Source: Bacillota bacterium
GTDB lineage: Bacteria > Bacillota_I > Bacilli_A > RFN20 > CAG-826
Direction of reading: 5' to 3'
Length of the DNA stretch: 39,267 nt
NCBI GenBank assembly: GCA_023457325.1
Contig: JAEWLX010000045.1
Location: 1 to 39,267 of the forward strand
Below the pieces are notes generated by a model. The model made no database searches. It was not told where the DNA came from and worked only from the letters and a program-made list of their open reading frames with translations. A program made the translations under genes and the position numbers. This document shows positions 1 to 7,439 of this stretch, piece by piece (position 1 is the stretch's first letter; each line of letters starts with the position of its first letter).

Positions 1-954
1 TGTTGCTAGTGTAAAACCTTGATTGACAAGAGCGAGAATCAACTCGTAAAAAAAGCCAATCAAAATTGCCACCATCACAAAGGGCCAATACTTATTAAAA
101 AATCTCACGTGAGGATAATCAACTTCAAATTTTTCCAATAGGAAAATCATCGCTAAAGACAAAAAGACAGTAACAAGCGCCGATACCAAGTAAATGGTTC
201 CGTAATAATTTACATTAGCAAACGAAGTAAGAATATAGACGATTAATATTGCCGAAAAAAGCATAATTAGTGGCACGACAATGAAAGCAAAAACAGTTCT
301 CCAAATTTTGTGGTAATCATTATCGTTTAATACTTCATCAATCCGAGGGATAAAGCCGACAAAAACGGGAACGGCAACCAAGCCGGCAACCGCAATATAT
401 AAATCAATATAGATATACGTACTGAAATTAATTGCAAACAAAGCTTCGATACTAGCAATGATAGCAAATAGACCACCATACAAGACAGCGGCGTAAAAAA
501 TGGTCAAGAACAATTTAGTTAGTAGAAAGACAAGATAATGAGCGAAGTTATCTTTTTTTGGAAAATAATTTACTATCAAGGCCAATATAATGAAAATAAT
601 CCAAAGGGCTGCCATTCTCAAAGAGAATATTATATTGGTGGCCGGAAAAGCATACTTCATTAATAAATAAATCGAAGCAGTAACAACTAGTGAAACGGCT
701 GAAAAAACATATTGCCAATACGTTTGTACTTTCAATCTTTCAACGAGAAGCGTTTTGAAGATTAATAATGGAAGAGTCAGCCATAAAAATGGTAGTATTT
801 CCGATAAAAAAACAATCGAACCTTTTAACTCCTGGCTAACAATGGCAAGTATAACTAAAAGAACGCTTAACACGATTGAGTCGGTAAAGCGTTTGAAACT
901 GCGAATAAACGGATCAAGTAATGTCGTTTTTAAAAACAAAGCGAACTTATTCAT
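1..954 (-). CDS. Multi-pass membrane protein, DUF4153-like (C-terminus cut by window start)
   Basis: The frame is open from an ATG at 954 to the window edge, giving 318 residues without a stop. A GGGGGAG ribosome site lies six bases before the ATG. The product opens with a short amphipathic stretch (MNKFALFLKTTLLDPF), followed by many hydrophobic helices separated by short charged loops. I count about nine or ten membrane segments. There is no signal peptide and no catalytic motif I recognise. Overall pattern and length suggest the DUF4153 family of integral membrane proteins, whose function is unknown; this is recognition by style rather than a diagnostic motif. A 43-residue small ORF ends 41 bases upstream and is probably co-transcribed. 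Because the 3' part is missing, total length is unknown. Confidence 0.6.
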   Translation of the reverse strand, partial: MNKFALFLKTTLLDPFIRSFKRFTDSIVLSVLLVILAIVSQELKGSIVFLSEILPFLWLTLPLLIFKTLLVERLKVQTYWQYVFSAVSLVVTASIYLLMKYAFPATNIIFSLRMAALWIIFIILALIVNYFPKKDNFAHYLVFLLTKLFLTIFYAAVLYGGLFAIIASIEALFAINFSTYIYIDLYIAVAGLVAVPVFVGFIPRIDEVLNDNDYHKIWRTVFAFIVVPLIMLFSAILIVYILTSFANVNYYGTIYLVSALVTVFLSLAMIFLLEKFEVDYPHVRFFNKYWPFVMVAILIGFFYELILALVNQGFTLAT

Positions 955-971
955 TATGTTCTCCCCCATTT

Positions 972-991
972 GTCTTTGAAAACACAAAGAC
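972..991 (-). other. Perfect 7-bp hairpin between small ORF and DUF4153-like gene
   Basis: GTCTTTG (972-978), a six-base loop, and CAAAGAC (985-991) form a perfect stem directly upstream of the ribosome site of the gene starting at 954 and just after the stop of the small ORF at 996. No U-tract follows, so it is not an intrinsic terminator. It could act as an mRNA processing or stability element, or tune translation of the downstream gene. Confidence 0.4.
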
Positions 992-995
992 GCAA

Positions 996-1127
996 TTAAC
1001 TTCCTCGACGACTTTTAATACCGGTTCTTTGCGGCTTTTGTTTAACTTTTATATTTTGACGGCGAATTTGATTTCCGCTCGGACCTTGCATAAAGGTCGG
1101 TATTTTTTCTTTTCCGCTTTTAGCCAT
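996..1127 (-). CDS. Small basic protein, 43 residues
   Basis: The ORF runs from ATG at 1127 to TAA at 996-998 and is preceded by GAGGT six bases upstream, a normal ribosome site for this genome. The product is 43 residues, very basic (about 13 Lys/Arg), with only four acidic or bulky aromatic residues. It starts MAKSGKEKIPTFMQG and ends in an Arg/Ser-rich tail (KSRRGS). It has no cysteine pairs and no membrane helix. Its composition suggests an RNA- or ribosome-associated peptide, but I do not recognise a family. It lies between the ABC exporter permease (stop at 1211) and the DUF4153-like gene, with a TATAAT-like -10 at 1171-1176 on the same strand. The clear ribosome site is the main reason to call it real. 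Confidence 0.55.
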   Translation of the reverse strand: MAKSGKEKIPTFMQGPSGNQIRRQNIKVKQKPQRTGIKSRRGS

Positions 1128-1170
1128 AAGTTTACCTCATTAACCTTCTTTTTTTATTTTAGCACAACTG

Positions 1171-1176
1171 ATTATA
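1171..1176 (-). promoter_or_regulatory. Candidate -10 element for the small ORF / DUF4153-like unit
   Basis: On the minus strand this reads TATAAT, 44 bases upstream of the small-ORF start. A TTGAAA lies 22 bases further upstream, which is too far for a canonical -35, so only the -10 is convincing. Confidence 0.35.
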
Positions 1177-1210
1177 TTCTATTTTTAAAGACATGTATTT
1201 TCAAAGCAGA

Positions 1211-2776
1211 TTATACTTCCATACGCTGAAGTTTCAACGATGCCTTCTTATGCATTGGCATATATATTATCAAAGCGATAAGACAGTTAATTATTGATAT
1301 AAACAAAATTGGAAACGCTAAAGACGGAAGGGGAAGAAGCGACAAACTAAAAAGGAGCACTCCTTCAAGAATCAAAAAGCCAAATCCAGAGAAGATAGCG
1401 ACAAATGCTGCCATGCCTTGTTTAATAACTTCGGCATCACTTTTATAATCAAAGCGCGGAAAGAAAATATTAATCCATGCGAAAAAGATTGATGAAAAAA
1501 TAGCAAATGAAACAATTGCCAGTAAACTAGCGAGTGTAACCCATAAATCTAGGCCAAGACCAATTGCCGCTAAAGGTAAGGTAATCACAATAATTGGAAT
1601 TTCCAAAACAAGATTAAACATTATCTTAGCGCCCATAATTGTTTCCCCTTTGATGGGAAGTGTCTTAAGAAGCGCAAAATTTCTACCTTCCAGCGATAAA
1701 TTGACAGCGGGAGTATAAACGGTGACAAGGCAAAAAGCATAGGCAGCTAACATGATAAAAGGTGCAAACGGAGCAATTTCTGAAGGTATATTATCTTTCA
1801 AGATTAAAACCGCAACCGCCATTATCACCAACATAATAAGACCGAATGCAACATTGAAAATGTAAATGGGGGTCCCAACAAAACGGCGCCATTCTTTCTT
1901 TAAAAGAGCAGAAAAGATTGGGGTCCTTTGCAGCTTCTTGCTTTTTATAATTATTTCTTTATTGGTAGTGCGATTTTGATTGGTCCGTACACTTAGTTTT
2001 GAAATTACGAAAAGAAAAACAAAGAAAAAACCAAGATGGGTTAATAAAAGATATAAGAAACTCAAAAGGTTGCTGTCATGCGCCGCAGCGGCAAACCACT
2101 CATTTGGCAAATAGGCGCTTGAAATAGCATCAATAACCCACACCGGTATAAACGATCCTTGTTCGGCATTGATGCCGCCAACCATCGAAATGACAAAAAT
2201 GGCAAGAAAAAGAGCGAACATCAAGATTGTTTGAATGAGATTTGACCTCTTAAAGTTTTTGGAAATACGGGCAATTAGTAACGATAGGAAAGATCCTAAA
2301 ATAATGGCCGGCAATGGAAAAATTAAATAGCCAATCAATAATAAAATGAAACTAAGAAGATTAAAGGGAACAAAAATGTAATAAACGATAAATAGAGGTA
2401 AGGTTAAAACAAAAGTGACAATATAGATAAAAACCATCATCGAAGTTAATTTCGCAAGCAAAAGAGTCAGTGGTTTAATGGGAAGTGGGCCAATTATTTC
2501 ATAATCTTTAAACTGAAATAAGAAGCCATTAGCCTGCATAAGCGCAAATAGAAATCCCATCCCGGTTGAATATGACGCAATGTAAAGAAGTAATTCACGC
2601 TTTAATCCCATCGTATAAAACATCATTCCCGACGAAAAGCCAATGCTCAAAAACGAATAAACAAACAACAGGACAAATAAGATAATACGCCCCTTTGAAT
2701 TTGCAACTTTACTGCCGAATAAACGCCTGACACCAAAGTTTTCTTTAAAGAAAACACGCAATAATTTGAAAAACAC
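1211..2776 (-). CDS. ABC exporter permease (ABC-2-like, putative ABC exporter family)
   Basis: This 521-residue integral membrane protein has roughly ten to twelve hydrophobic segments and no ATP-binding motif. It follows the ATPase gene directly: the ATPase stop codon (2777-2779) abuts a GTG start at 2776, with GGAG inside the end of the ATPase gene as ribosome site. The size, the two membrane halves separated by a charged stretch around residues 265-290, and the pairing with a single ATPase fit the large permeases of the 'putative ABC exporter' group. Such systems export drugs, lipids or peptides, or act in envelope stress. The substrate cannot be read from the sequence. Confidence 0.8.
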   Translation of the reverse strand: MFFKLLRVFFKENFGVRRLFGSKVANSKGRIILFVLLFVYSFLSIGFSSGMMFYTMGLKRELLLYIASYSTGMGFLFALMQANGFLFQFKDYEIIGPLPIKPLTLLLAKLTSMMVFIYIVTFVLTLPLFIVYYIFVPFNLLSFILLLIGYLIFPLPAIILGSFLSLLIARISKNFKRSNLIQTILMFALFLAIFVISMVGGINAEQGSFIPVWVIDAISSAYLPNEWFAAAAHDSNLLSFLYLLLTHLGFFFVFLFVISKLSVRTNQNRTTNKEIIIKSKKLQRTPIFSALLKKEWRRFVGTPIYIFNVAFGLIMLVIMAVAVLILKDNIPSEIAPFAPFIMLAAYAFCLVTVYTPAVNLSLEGRNFALLKTLPIKGETIMGAKIMFNLVLEIPIIVITLPLAAIGLGLDLWVTLASLLAIVSFAIFSSIFFAWINIFFPRFDYKSDAEVIKQGMAAFVAIFSGFGFLILEGVLLFSLSLLPLPSLAFPILFISIINCLIALIIYMPMHKKASLKLQRMEV

Positions 2777-3481
2777 TTATGCGATCTCCATAAAGAAGTT
2801 CTCAAGCGAACGATCTTTTAATACTATTCCTGTCTTGCCATCGGCAATAATCTCGCCTTGTTTGATGATAGCGATTTTATTACATAGTTTTTCAACGACT
2901 TCAAGAACATGCGAAGAAAAGAGAATAATCGCGCCATTATTTGTTATTTCCTTGAATGTTTGCTTAAGGGCAAAGGCAGCTTTTGGATCGAGGCCAACGA
3001 ATGGTTCATCTAAAAGAATTAATTTAGGTTCGTGAACCAAGGCGGCTATTAAAGCGGTTTTTTGTTTCATGCCATGAGAATATGTTGATATCGGTTTGTC
3101 AAGAGCCTCAAGCATCTCAAACTCACCAGCATATTTAGCGATTAGTTCATTCCGGCGTTCAAGCGATATGGCAAAGGCATCAGCAACAAAATCAATAAAC
3201 TGACGTCCAGAAAGGCTTTCATATAAATCCGGATGATCGGGAATATAAGCAAGTAGCTTTTTAAATTCAATTGGATTTTTGCTTATTGAATAACCATCAA
3301 GCGTAATCGTTCCACTATCATAGTTGATAATTCCGGCAATTGCCTTAATTAGTGTCGTTTTACCTGCTCCGTTTGGTCCAACAAAACCATAAAGATCGCC
3401 TGGTTCAAGAGACATCGATATTTCATTAATTGCAAGTTTCTTTTTGTCGTAGGTTTTACTAACGTTTTTAATTTCTAACAT
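2777..3481 (-). CDS. ABC transporter ATP-binding protein
   Basis: A 234-residue ABC ATPase powering the adjacent permease. Walker A is GPNGAGKTT at about residues 35-43. Walker B is LILLDEP followed by the D-loop GLD, and a switch histidine follows in SSHVLE. The signature reads YSHGMKQK instead of LSGGQ; degenerate signatures of this form are common in ABC-2 exporter ATPases. The open frame extends 12 codons further upstream, but the ATG at 3481 has a GGGGG ribosome site about nine bases away and gives the normal MLEIKNVSKTY start, so I prefer it. Two-gene operon with the permease. Confidence 0.9.
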   Translation of the reverse strand: MLEIKNVSKTYDKKKLAINEISMSLEPGDLYGFVGPNGAGKTTLIKAIAGIINYDSGTITLDGYSISKNPIEFKKLLAYIPDHPDLYESLSGRQFIDFVADAFAISLERRNELIAKYAGEFEMLEALDKPISTYSHGMKQKTALIAALVHEPKLILLDEPFVGLDPKAAFALKQTFKEITNNGAIILFSSHVLEVVEKLCNKIAIIKQGEIIADGKTGIVLKDRSLENFFMEIA

Positions 3482-3544
3482 GTGTGCGCCCCCAAGTATG
3501 CATGAATATAATAGCAAAAAAGATTTGATATTTACATAATTTGT

Positions 3545-3569
3545 AAAAAAAGACCGGTTTTAACCGGTC
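3545..3569 (-). terminator. Intrinsic terminator of the DUF975 gene
   Basis: GACCGGT (3552-3558), a TTTA loop and ACCGGTC (3563-3569) form a 7-bp GC-rich stem. Read on the minus strand it is followed by seven Ts (3545-3551). It lies eleven bases after the DUF975 stop and separates that gene from the ABC exporter operon. Confidence 0.85.
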
Positions 3570-3579
3570 AATTATTTTA

Positions 3580-4152
3580 TTACTGATTGTTATATTTTAT
3601 TTCTTGGTAGAAAGCATATTTTGCCATCTCAACTTTGGGACTAACCCAATAAATGAGGATGCCGAGTGTTAATATAACAAGAATGTACCAACCAATATGG
3701 CTGAGGTATAAACAGAAGAGACGCCACTTGTTGCCATCCATTATTTTACGGCTACGCGTAATAACGTCTTCGTAGTGCATATCGGGATTATCAAGTTGAA
3801 TGAAATATATCATCGAATAGGAAAAAGCTTTGATAATACCAGGAATAAAGAAAAGCAGTGACCAAAGGAAGAGATAGATTTGGCTGACGAGATTCAAGAG
3901 AATCAAATTGACAATCTTATCATTAAAGGCTTTAAACATCGTCGGAATATTCGGTCGACCACCGCGATATATCTCATCGATATACATCGCATACCCAAGA
4001 TAGATTGGTCCGCCAAGGATAAACATTCCTATCCCCCCTAAAGATGTTAGAAAACCAATAACTAAAGTCAACAATAAATACCCTAAGGCAGTTTCGCTCC
4101 ATTTGCCCTCTAATTTTTCATCAGCTATTCGCCGAAATTGATATGAATCCAT
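3580..4152 (-). CDS. DUF975 family membrane protein
   Basis: A 190-residue integral membrane protein. It carries the hallmarks of the DUF975 family: an N-terminal stretch with a repeated Leu/Gly-rich helix pair, a central FFIPGIIKAFSYSM segment, and the conserved DGNKWRLFCLYLSHIGW motif near residues 140-156. About four to six membrane segments are visible. Function is unknown. It starts at ATG 4152 with a GGAGG ribosome site and is flanked by its own terminator downstream and by the GNAT terminator upstream, so it appears to be a single-gene unit. Confidence 0.8.
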   Translation of the reverse strand: MDSYQFRRIADEKLEGKWSETALGYLLLTLVIGFLTSLGGIGMFILGGPIYLGYAMYIDEIYRGGRPNIPTMFKAFNDKIVNLILLNLVSQIYLFLWSLLFFIPGIIKAFSYSMIYFIQLDNPDMHYEDVITRSRKIMDGNKWRLFCLYLSHIGWYILVILTLGILIYWVSPKVEMAKYAFYQEIKYNNQ

Positions 4153-4181
4153 ATTTTTTGCCTCCGGGCATTATTATACAT

Positions 4182-4236
4182 AAAAAAACGCCGTTTTCAT
4201 GAAAGTCGACAAAAAAGCGCAATCATTAACGGCGTT
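4182..4236 (-). terminator. Terminator of the GNAT gene with unusually long loop
   Basis: AACGCCGTT (4187-4195) and AACGGCGTT (4228-4236) are perfect complements, a 9-bp stem with a 32-base loop. On the minus strand the stem is followed by a T-run (4182-4186 in the plus-strand A-run). It starts six bases after the GNAT stop codon. The long loop is atypical. Confidence 0.65.
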
Positions 4237-4242
4237 AATTAT

Positions 4243-4569
4243 TTACAATGAGCAAACGACGCGATCTTCTTTTTGAATTTCGGGATCAGAAAGCAATACA
4301 TCAGCGTATGCTTCAGACATTTCCATAATATCTTTTGCGAACGGGCAAGTTGGAATAATTTTTAAATTATTTTGCCGAGCATATTCAACAACTTTATCGA
4401 CAAGAATTCTACCAATGCCTCTGCCTCTTAATGAGCGATTAACATATGTATGATCGAGAACAACTATGTTATCCTGATGCTTTTTAAAAGTCACTTCAGC
4501 AATATTTTTATCTTCACTTTCGCCAATGTAGAAACGATCTTTATTTTTCCCTAAAATTAATTCTTCCAT
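4243..4569 (-). CDS. Small GNAT-type N-acetyltransferase (YjdJ-like)
   Basis: A 108-residue protein of the compact acetyltransferase subfamily. The acetyl-CoA-binding motif RGRGIGRILVDKVVEYARQN is clear at about residues 48-67, preceded by the strand VVLDHTYVN and followed by IIPTCPFA. Length and motif order match the single-domain YjdJ-type proteins, which lack the longer N-terminal part of ordinary GNATs. The acceptor substrate is not known for this family. Start at ATG 4569 is supported by GGAGG six bases upstream. A perfect 14-bp palindrome 32 bases upstream could be its operator. Confidence 0.85.
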   Translation of the reverse strand: MEELILGKNKDRFYIGESEDKNIAEVTFKKHQDNIVVLDHTYVNRSLRGRGIGRILVDKVVEYARQNNLKIIPTCPFAKDIMEMSEAYADVLLSDPEIQKEDRVVCSL

Positions 4570-4600
4570 TTTTTTACCTCCAAATGATTATCTATGATTA

Positions 4601-4614
4601 AGTCATATATGACT
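4601..4614. promoter_or_regulatory. Perfect 14-bp palindrome upstream of the GNAT gene
   Basis: AGTCATATATGACT is its own reverse complement. It sits 32-45 bases upstream of the GNAT start, where a dimeric repressor would block transcription. The regulator is not in the window. Confidence 0.45.
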
Positions 4615-4725
4615 AACGCTTCTACTAATATTAAAAAAGAAAAAGAGTCCATTTACCAGCGAGATGCTTTTTATATGATTGTAGATGTCGTGATAATAGA
4701 CCTTCGTTAAAAAAATATAAATTTA

Positions 4726-5097
4726 TTAAAGACTCGTGACTCCTTTTTTCATTAGAAGAGTGAGTCTTGCATCGGCGTGTTCACCGACAATGCGAATTCG
4801 ATTAAATCCCTTTTGCAACTTAAATATTACTGCTCGTTGGTTTGTTTCGGATATGACCGGAGTAATTATACCTTTCCGAACGAGAATAATTTTTGCTCTG
4901 CCTTTAGTAACTTCGAATTCTAAATCGAAGCGACAAGAAAGATCTTCTCGCATATAAAAGACTCCAATTGTTTTGACACCCGAAAATGATTCGGTTCGTA
5001 GTTTGATTTTTGACTTAAACTGACCGCCGATCATTATTTTTGCTTTTTGGTAATTAACAAAACTACTTAAACGTTTATCATTATTCCAAATTTCCAT
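4726..5097 (-). CDS. Hypothetical protein, 123 residues
   Basis: I do not recognise this protein. It starts MEIWNNDKRLSSFV and has alternating hydrophobic/charged short strands throughout. There is no signal peptide, membrane helix, cysteine or histidine cluster. The later part (LQKGFNRIRIVGEHADARLTLL) resembles a beta-sandwich edge with a Gly turn, so a mostly beta, soluble cytoplasmic fold is likely. It is lysine- and arginine-rich. The ATG at 5097 has GGGAT about nine bases upstream. It follows the purine operon terminator in the same direction but is separated from it, so it is probably transcribed on its own. No function can be assigned. Confidence 0.6.
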   Translation of the reverse strand: MEIWNNDKRLSSFVNYQKAKIMIGGQFKSKIKLRTESFSGVKTIGVFYMREDLSCRFDLEFEVTKGRAKIILVRKGIITPVISETNQRAVIFKLQKGFNRIRIVGEHADARLTLLMKKGVTSL

Positions 5098-5137
5098 GCA
5101 AATATCCCTTTTTTATTGTAATACTCGCCTTTTTTAA

Positions 5138-5181
5138 TAAAAAGAAAAATAAAAGGATTGCCCATAATTCGAGCAACCCTT
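5138..5181 (-). terminator. Intrinsic terminator of the purine-degradation operon
   Basis: On the minus strand AAGGGTTGC pairs with GCAATCCTT (plus 5173-5181 and 5153-5161), a 9-bp stem with one G-U pair, followed by a T-rich tract spanning 5138-5152. It lies 19 bases past the ygeW stop and ends the 17-kb operon. Confidence 0.85.
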
Positions 5182-5199
5182 AAAGAATTTCAATGTCGA

Positions 5200-6210
5200 C
5201 TACTTATCGCCCATCGTCATTGCCATAACAGCTTTGGCGGTGTGAAGACGGTTTTCCGCTTCTTGATAAACAATTGAGTGAGGACCATCGATAACTGAAT
5301 CTTCAACTTCGTTACCACGATCAGCCGGAAGAGCGTGCATGTATTTTACATTCGGGCTGGCGAGTTTAATCATCTCTTCAGTACATTTCCAGCCTTTAAG
5401 CGTTTTGATGTAATCATCGACGACAACGGTTGATTGGTTTTTAACCCAGCTTCCCCAGTTCTTAGGAATAACAACATCCGCATCTTTAAAGGCTTCCTTC
5501 ATATCGTGTGTGATACGGAAGGAACCACCATTTTCTTCAGCGTTTTTCTTTGCCTTTTCGATAGCCCAATCCGGAAGATCATAACCTTCAGGATACGCGA
5601 GAGTTACATCCATGGCGTAGCGTGGGAATAATAAAATTTGTGAAAGAGGAACACTGATTGGTTTTTTGTGACTTTCAGCATACGCCCAAATAATCGAAAT
5701 TTTGAGACGTTTGGTCGTTGGAAATACTTCTTGAATGGTCATTAAATCAGCTAGAGCTTGCATCGGGTGATATAAATCACATTGCAAGTTCATAATCGGG
5801 ACAGTTGAATTAGCAGCCATTTCGCGAATATATTTATTGCCAACGCCATAGTTGCAATAACGGCAAGCGATGCCGTGTCCAAACGAGGACAAGATAACGG
5901 CAGTGTCTTTCGCGCTTTCACCGTGGGAAATTTGCATCATCGAGGTATCAAGAAACGTCGCGTGCCCGCCAAGTTGGGCTAGGCCAGATTCCATCGAGTT
6001 TCTCGTTCTTGTTGATTGTTCAAAGAACATTAAGAAACCAGTTTTATTCTCGAGATATGGCGTAGGAATGTTTTTATAAAATTTGTTTTTCAAATCATAA
6101 GATACTTCTAGTAACTTATCAATTTCTTCCTTTGTCCATTCTTCAAGAGTGATAAAGTGACGACCTTTGAAGAGTGGTTTCATTGTGCGTTTGTAGAATA
6201 GTTTACTCAT
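5200..6210 (-). CDS. ygeW: Knotted carbamoyltransferase YgeW
   Basis: A 336-residue member of the aspartate/ornithine carbamoyltransferase superfamily, YgeW branch. The carbamoyl-phosphate motif STRTR is at residues 66-70, HPMQALADLMT at 148-158, and the late HALPADRG motif is near residue 293. The amino-group acceptor is not established; in this context it most likely releases carbamoyl phosphate from a carbamoylated or ureido intermediate of purine breakdown, feeding the carbamate kinase at 22795. It is the last gene of the operon, with a strong AAGGAG site before ATG 6210, and is followed by a terminator. It is shorter than the E. coli protein (about 400 residues) but all active-site motifs are present. 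Confidence 0.88.
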   Translation of the reverse strand: MSKLFYKRTMKPLFKGRHFITLEEWTKEEIDKLLEVSYDLKNKFYKNIPTPYLENKTGFLMFFEQSTRTRNSMESGLAQLGGHATFLDTSMMQISHGESAKDTAVILSSFGHGIACRYCNYGVGNKYIREMAANSTVPIMNLQCDLYHPMQALADLMTIQEVFPTTKRLKISIIWAYAESHKKPISVPLSQILLFPRYAMDVTLAYPEGYDLPDWAIEKAKKNAEENGGSFRITHDMKEAFKDADVVIPKNWGSWVKNQSTVVVDDYIKTLKGWKCTEEMIKLASPNVKYMHALPADRGNEVEDSVIDGPHSIVYQEAENRLHTAKAVMAMTMGDK

Positions 6211-6221
6211 TAATTTTCTCC

Positions 6222-7439
6222 TTATTTTTTAAGTTGGCTCAAATACATCAATGGTATGGCGGCATAAAGCGCAGCTGCGATAACGAGATCTTCTTTTCTC
6301 GTTTTTTCGTTTGGAGCATGTGCTTCCTTTTCGTCACCGGGCCCAAAGCCGATGCATGGGATGCCATAACGACCCATAATGGTTACACCATTTGTCGAGA
6401 ATGTCCATTTGTCAACAACCGGATCCTTTTTAAATAGACCCTTATAAGCTTCAACTGTGGAAGAACAAATAACATGACTCTCGGGTATAACCCAAGTCGG
6501 GAAATAACACTCGGTTGGGTAAACTAGACCCGTCCATGACGGGCGTTCATACATGTACATTTCAACGGTGGCACCGGCGGCTTTAACCGAGGGTAAAGCG
6601 CGGATTTCATCAAGAGCGCCTAAATGCGTCTCGCCCATCGTCAAACGGCGGTCAATCGAGATCCAACAACTATCAGCAACCGCACAACGTGATGGCGAAG
6701 TATGGAAAATTTCGCTAATCGTCATTGTTCCTTTGCCGAGGAAAGGATCGTCTTTCAACCGTTCATTGAGTTCTTTGATTTCGCCAATAATTGGGCCCAT
6801 CTTATAAATGGCATTATCGCCTCTTTCGGGGGCGCTACCATGACAAGAGATGCCACGTGTCGTTACTTTGATTTCCATTCTTCCGCGATGCCCGCGATAA
6901 ATGCGGCAGGAAGTTGGCTCTGTAATAACGACGAATTCAGGGCGAACTTTATCTTCTTCAATGATGTATTGCCACGGAATTCCGTCACAATCTTCTTCTT
7001 GGACAGTTCCGGTAACAACTAATGTGTAATCATCTTCAAGACCTAAGTCTTTAATAATTTTGCCAGCGTAAACCATCGAAGCCATTCCGCCTTCTTGGTC
7101 GCTTGCGCCACGTCCACCAATGTGAACATCGTCTTCATATCCTTTATAAGGATCAAAGGTCCAGTTGCGAATATCGCCGATGCCAACTGTATCAATATGG
7201 GCGTCCATTCCGATGAGGTGTTTTCCATGGCCAATGTAACCGAGAATATTACCCATCTTGTCGATGACAACGCGGTCGAAACCAACCTTTTCCATCTCTT
7301 CTTTAATGCGATGAATAACTTCTTTTTCCTGGCATGACTCGCTTGGAAGCGAAATCATGTCGCGAAGAAAAGCGGTCATTTCCTTTTTGTAAGATTCAGC
7401 TTTTTTTAAAATTTCACTAAACGGAACGACTTTACTCAT
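6222..7439 (-). CDS. ygeY: YgeY family M20 metallohydrolase
   Basis: A 405-residue M20-type di-metal hydrolase of the YgeY family, named for its link to selenium-dependent molybdenum hydroxylases. Metal ligands are visible: H81 and D83 in MDAHIDT, D114 in GRGASDQEGG, the E148-E149 pair in TVQEED, and a late histidine in EAHAPNEKT. The family cleaves amide-type bonds; here the likely substrate is a carbamoyl or amide intermediate from the opened purine ring, which is inference. Its ATG overlaps the stop of the preceding PLP enzyme gene by four bases (ATGA), indicating translational coupling. Full length. Confidence 0.88.
   Translation of the reverse strand: MSKVVPFSEILKKAESYKKEMTAFLRDMISLPSESCQEKEVIHRIKEEMEKVGFDRVVIDKMGNILGYIGHGKHLIGMDAHIDTVGIGDIRNWTFDPYKGYEDDVHIGGRGASDQEGGMASMVYAGKIIKDLGLEDDYTLVVTGTVQEEDCDGIPWQYIIEEDKVRPEFVVITEPTSCRIYRGHRGRMEIKVTTRGISCHGSAPERGDNAIYKMGPIIGEIKELNERLKDDPFLGKGTMTISEIFHTSPSRCAVADSCWISIDRRLTMGETHLGALDEIRALPSVKAAGATVEMYMYERPSWTGLVYPTECYFPTWVIPESHVICSSTVEAYKGLFKKDPVVDKWTFSTNGVTIMGRYGIPCIGFGPGDEKEAHAPNEKTRKEDLVIAAALYAAIPLMYLSQLKK

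Noticed and set aside
921..1229. Plus-strand ORF of 102 residues
   Set aside because: It overlaps the start of the DUF4153-like gene and the small basic ORF on the other strand, has no ribosome site and a low-complexity Phe/Ser/Thr-rich product.
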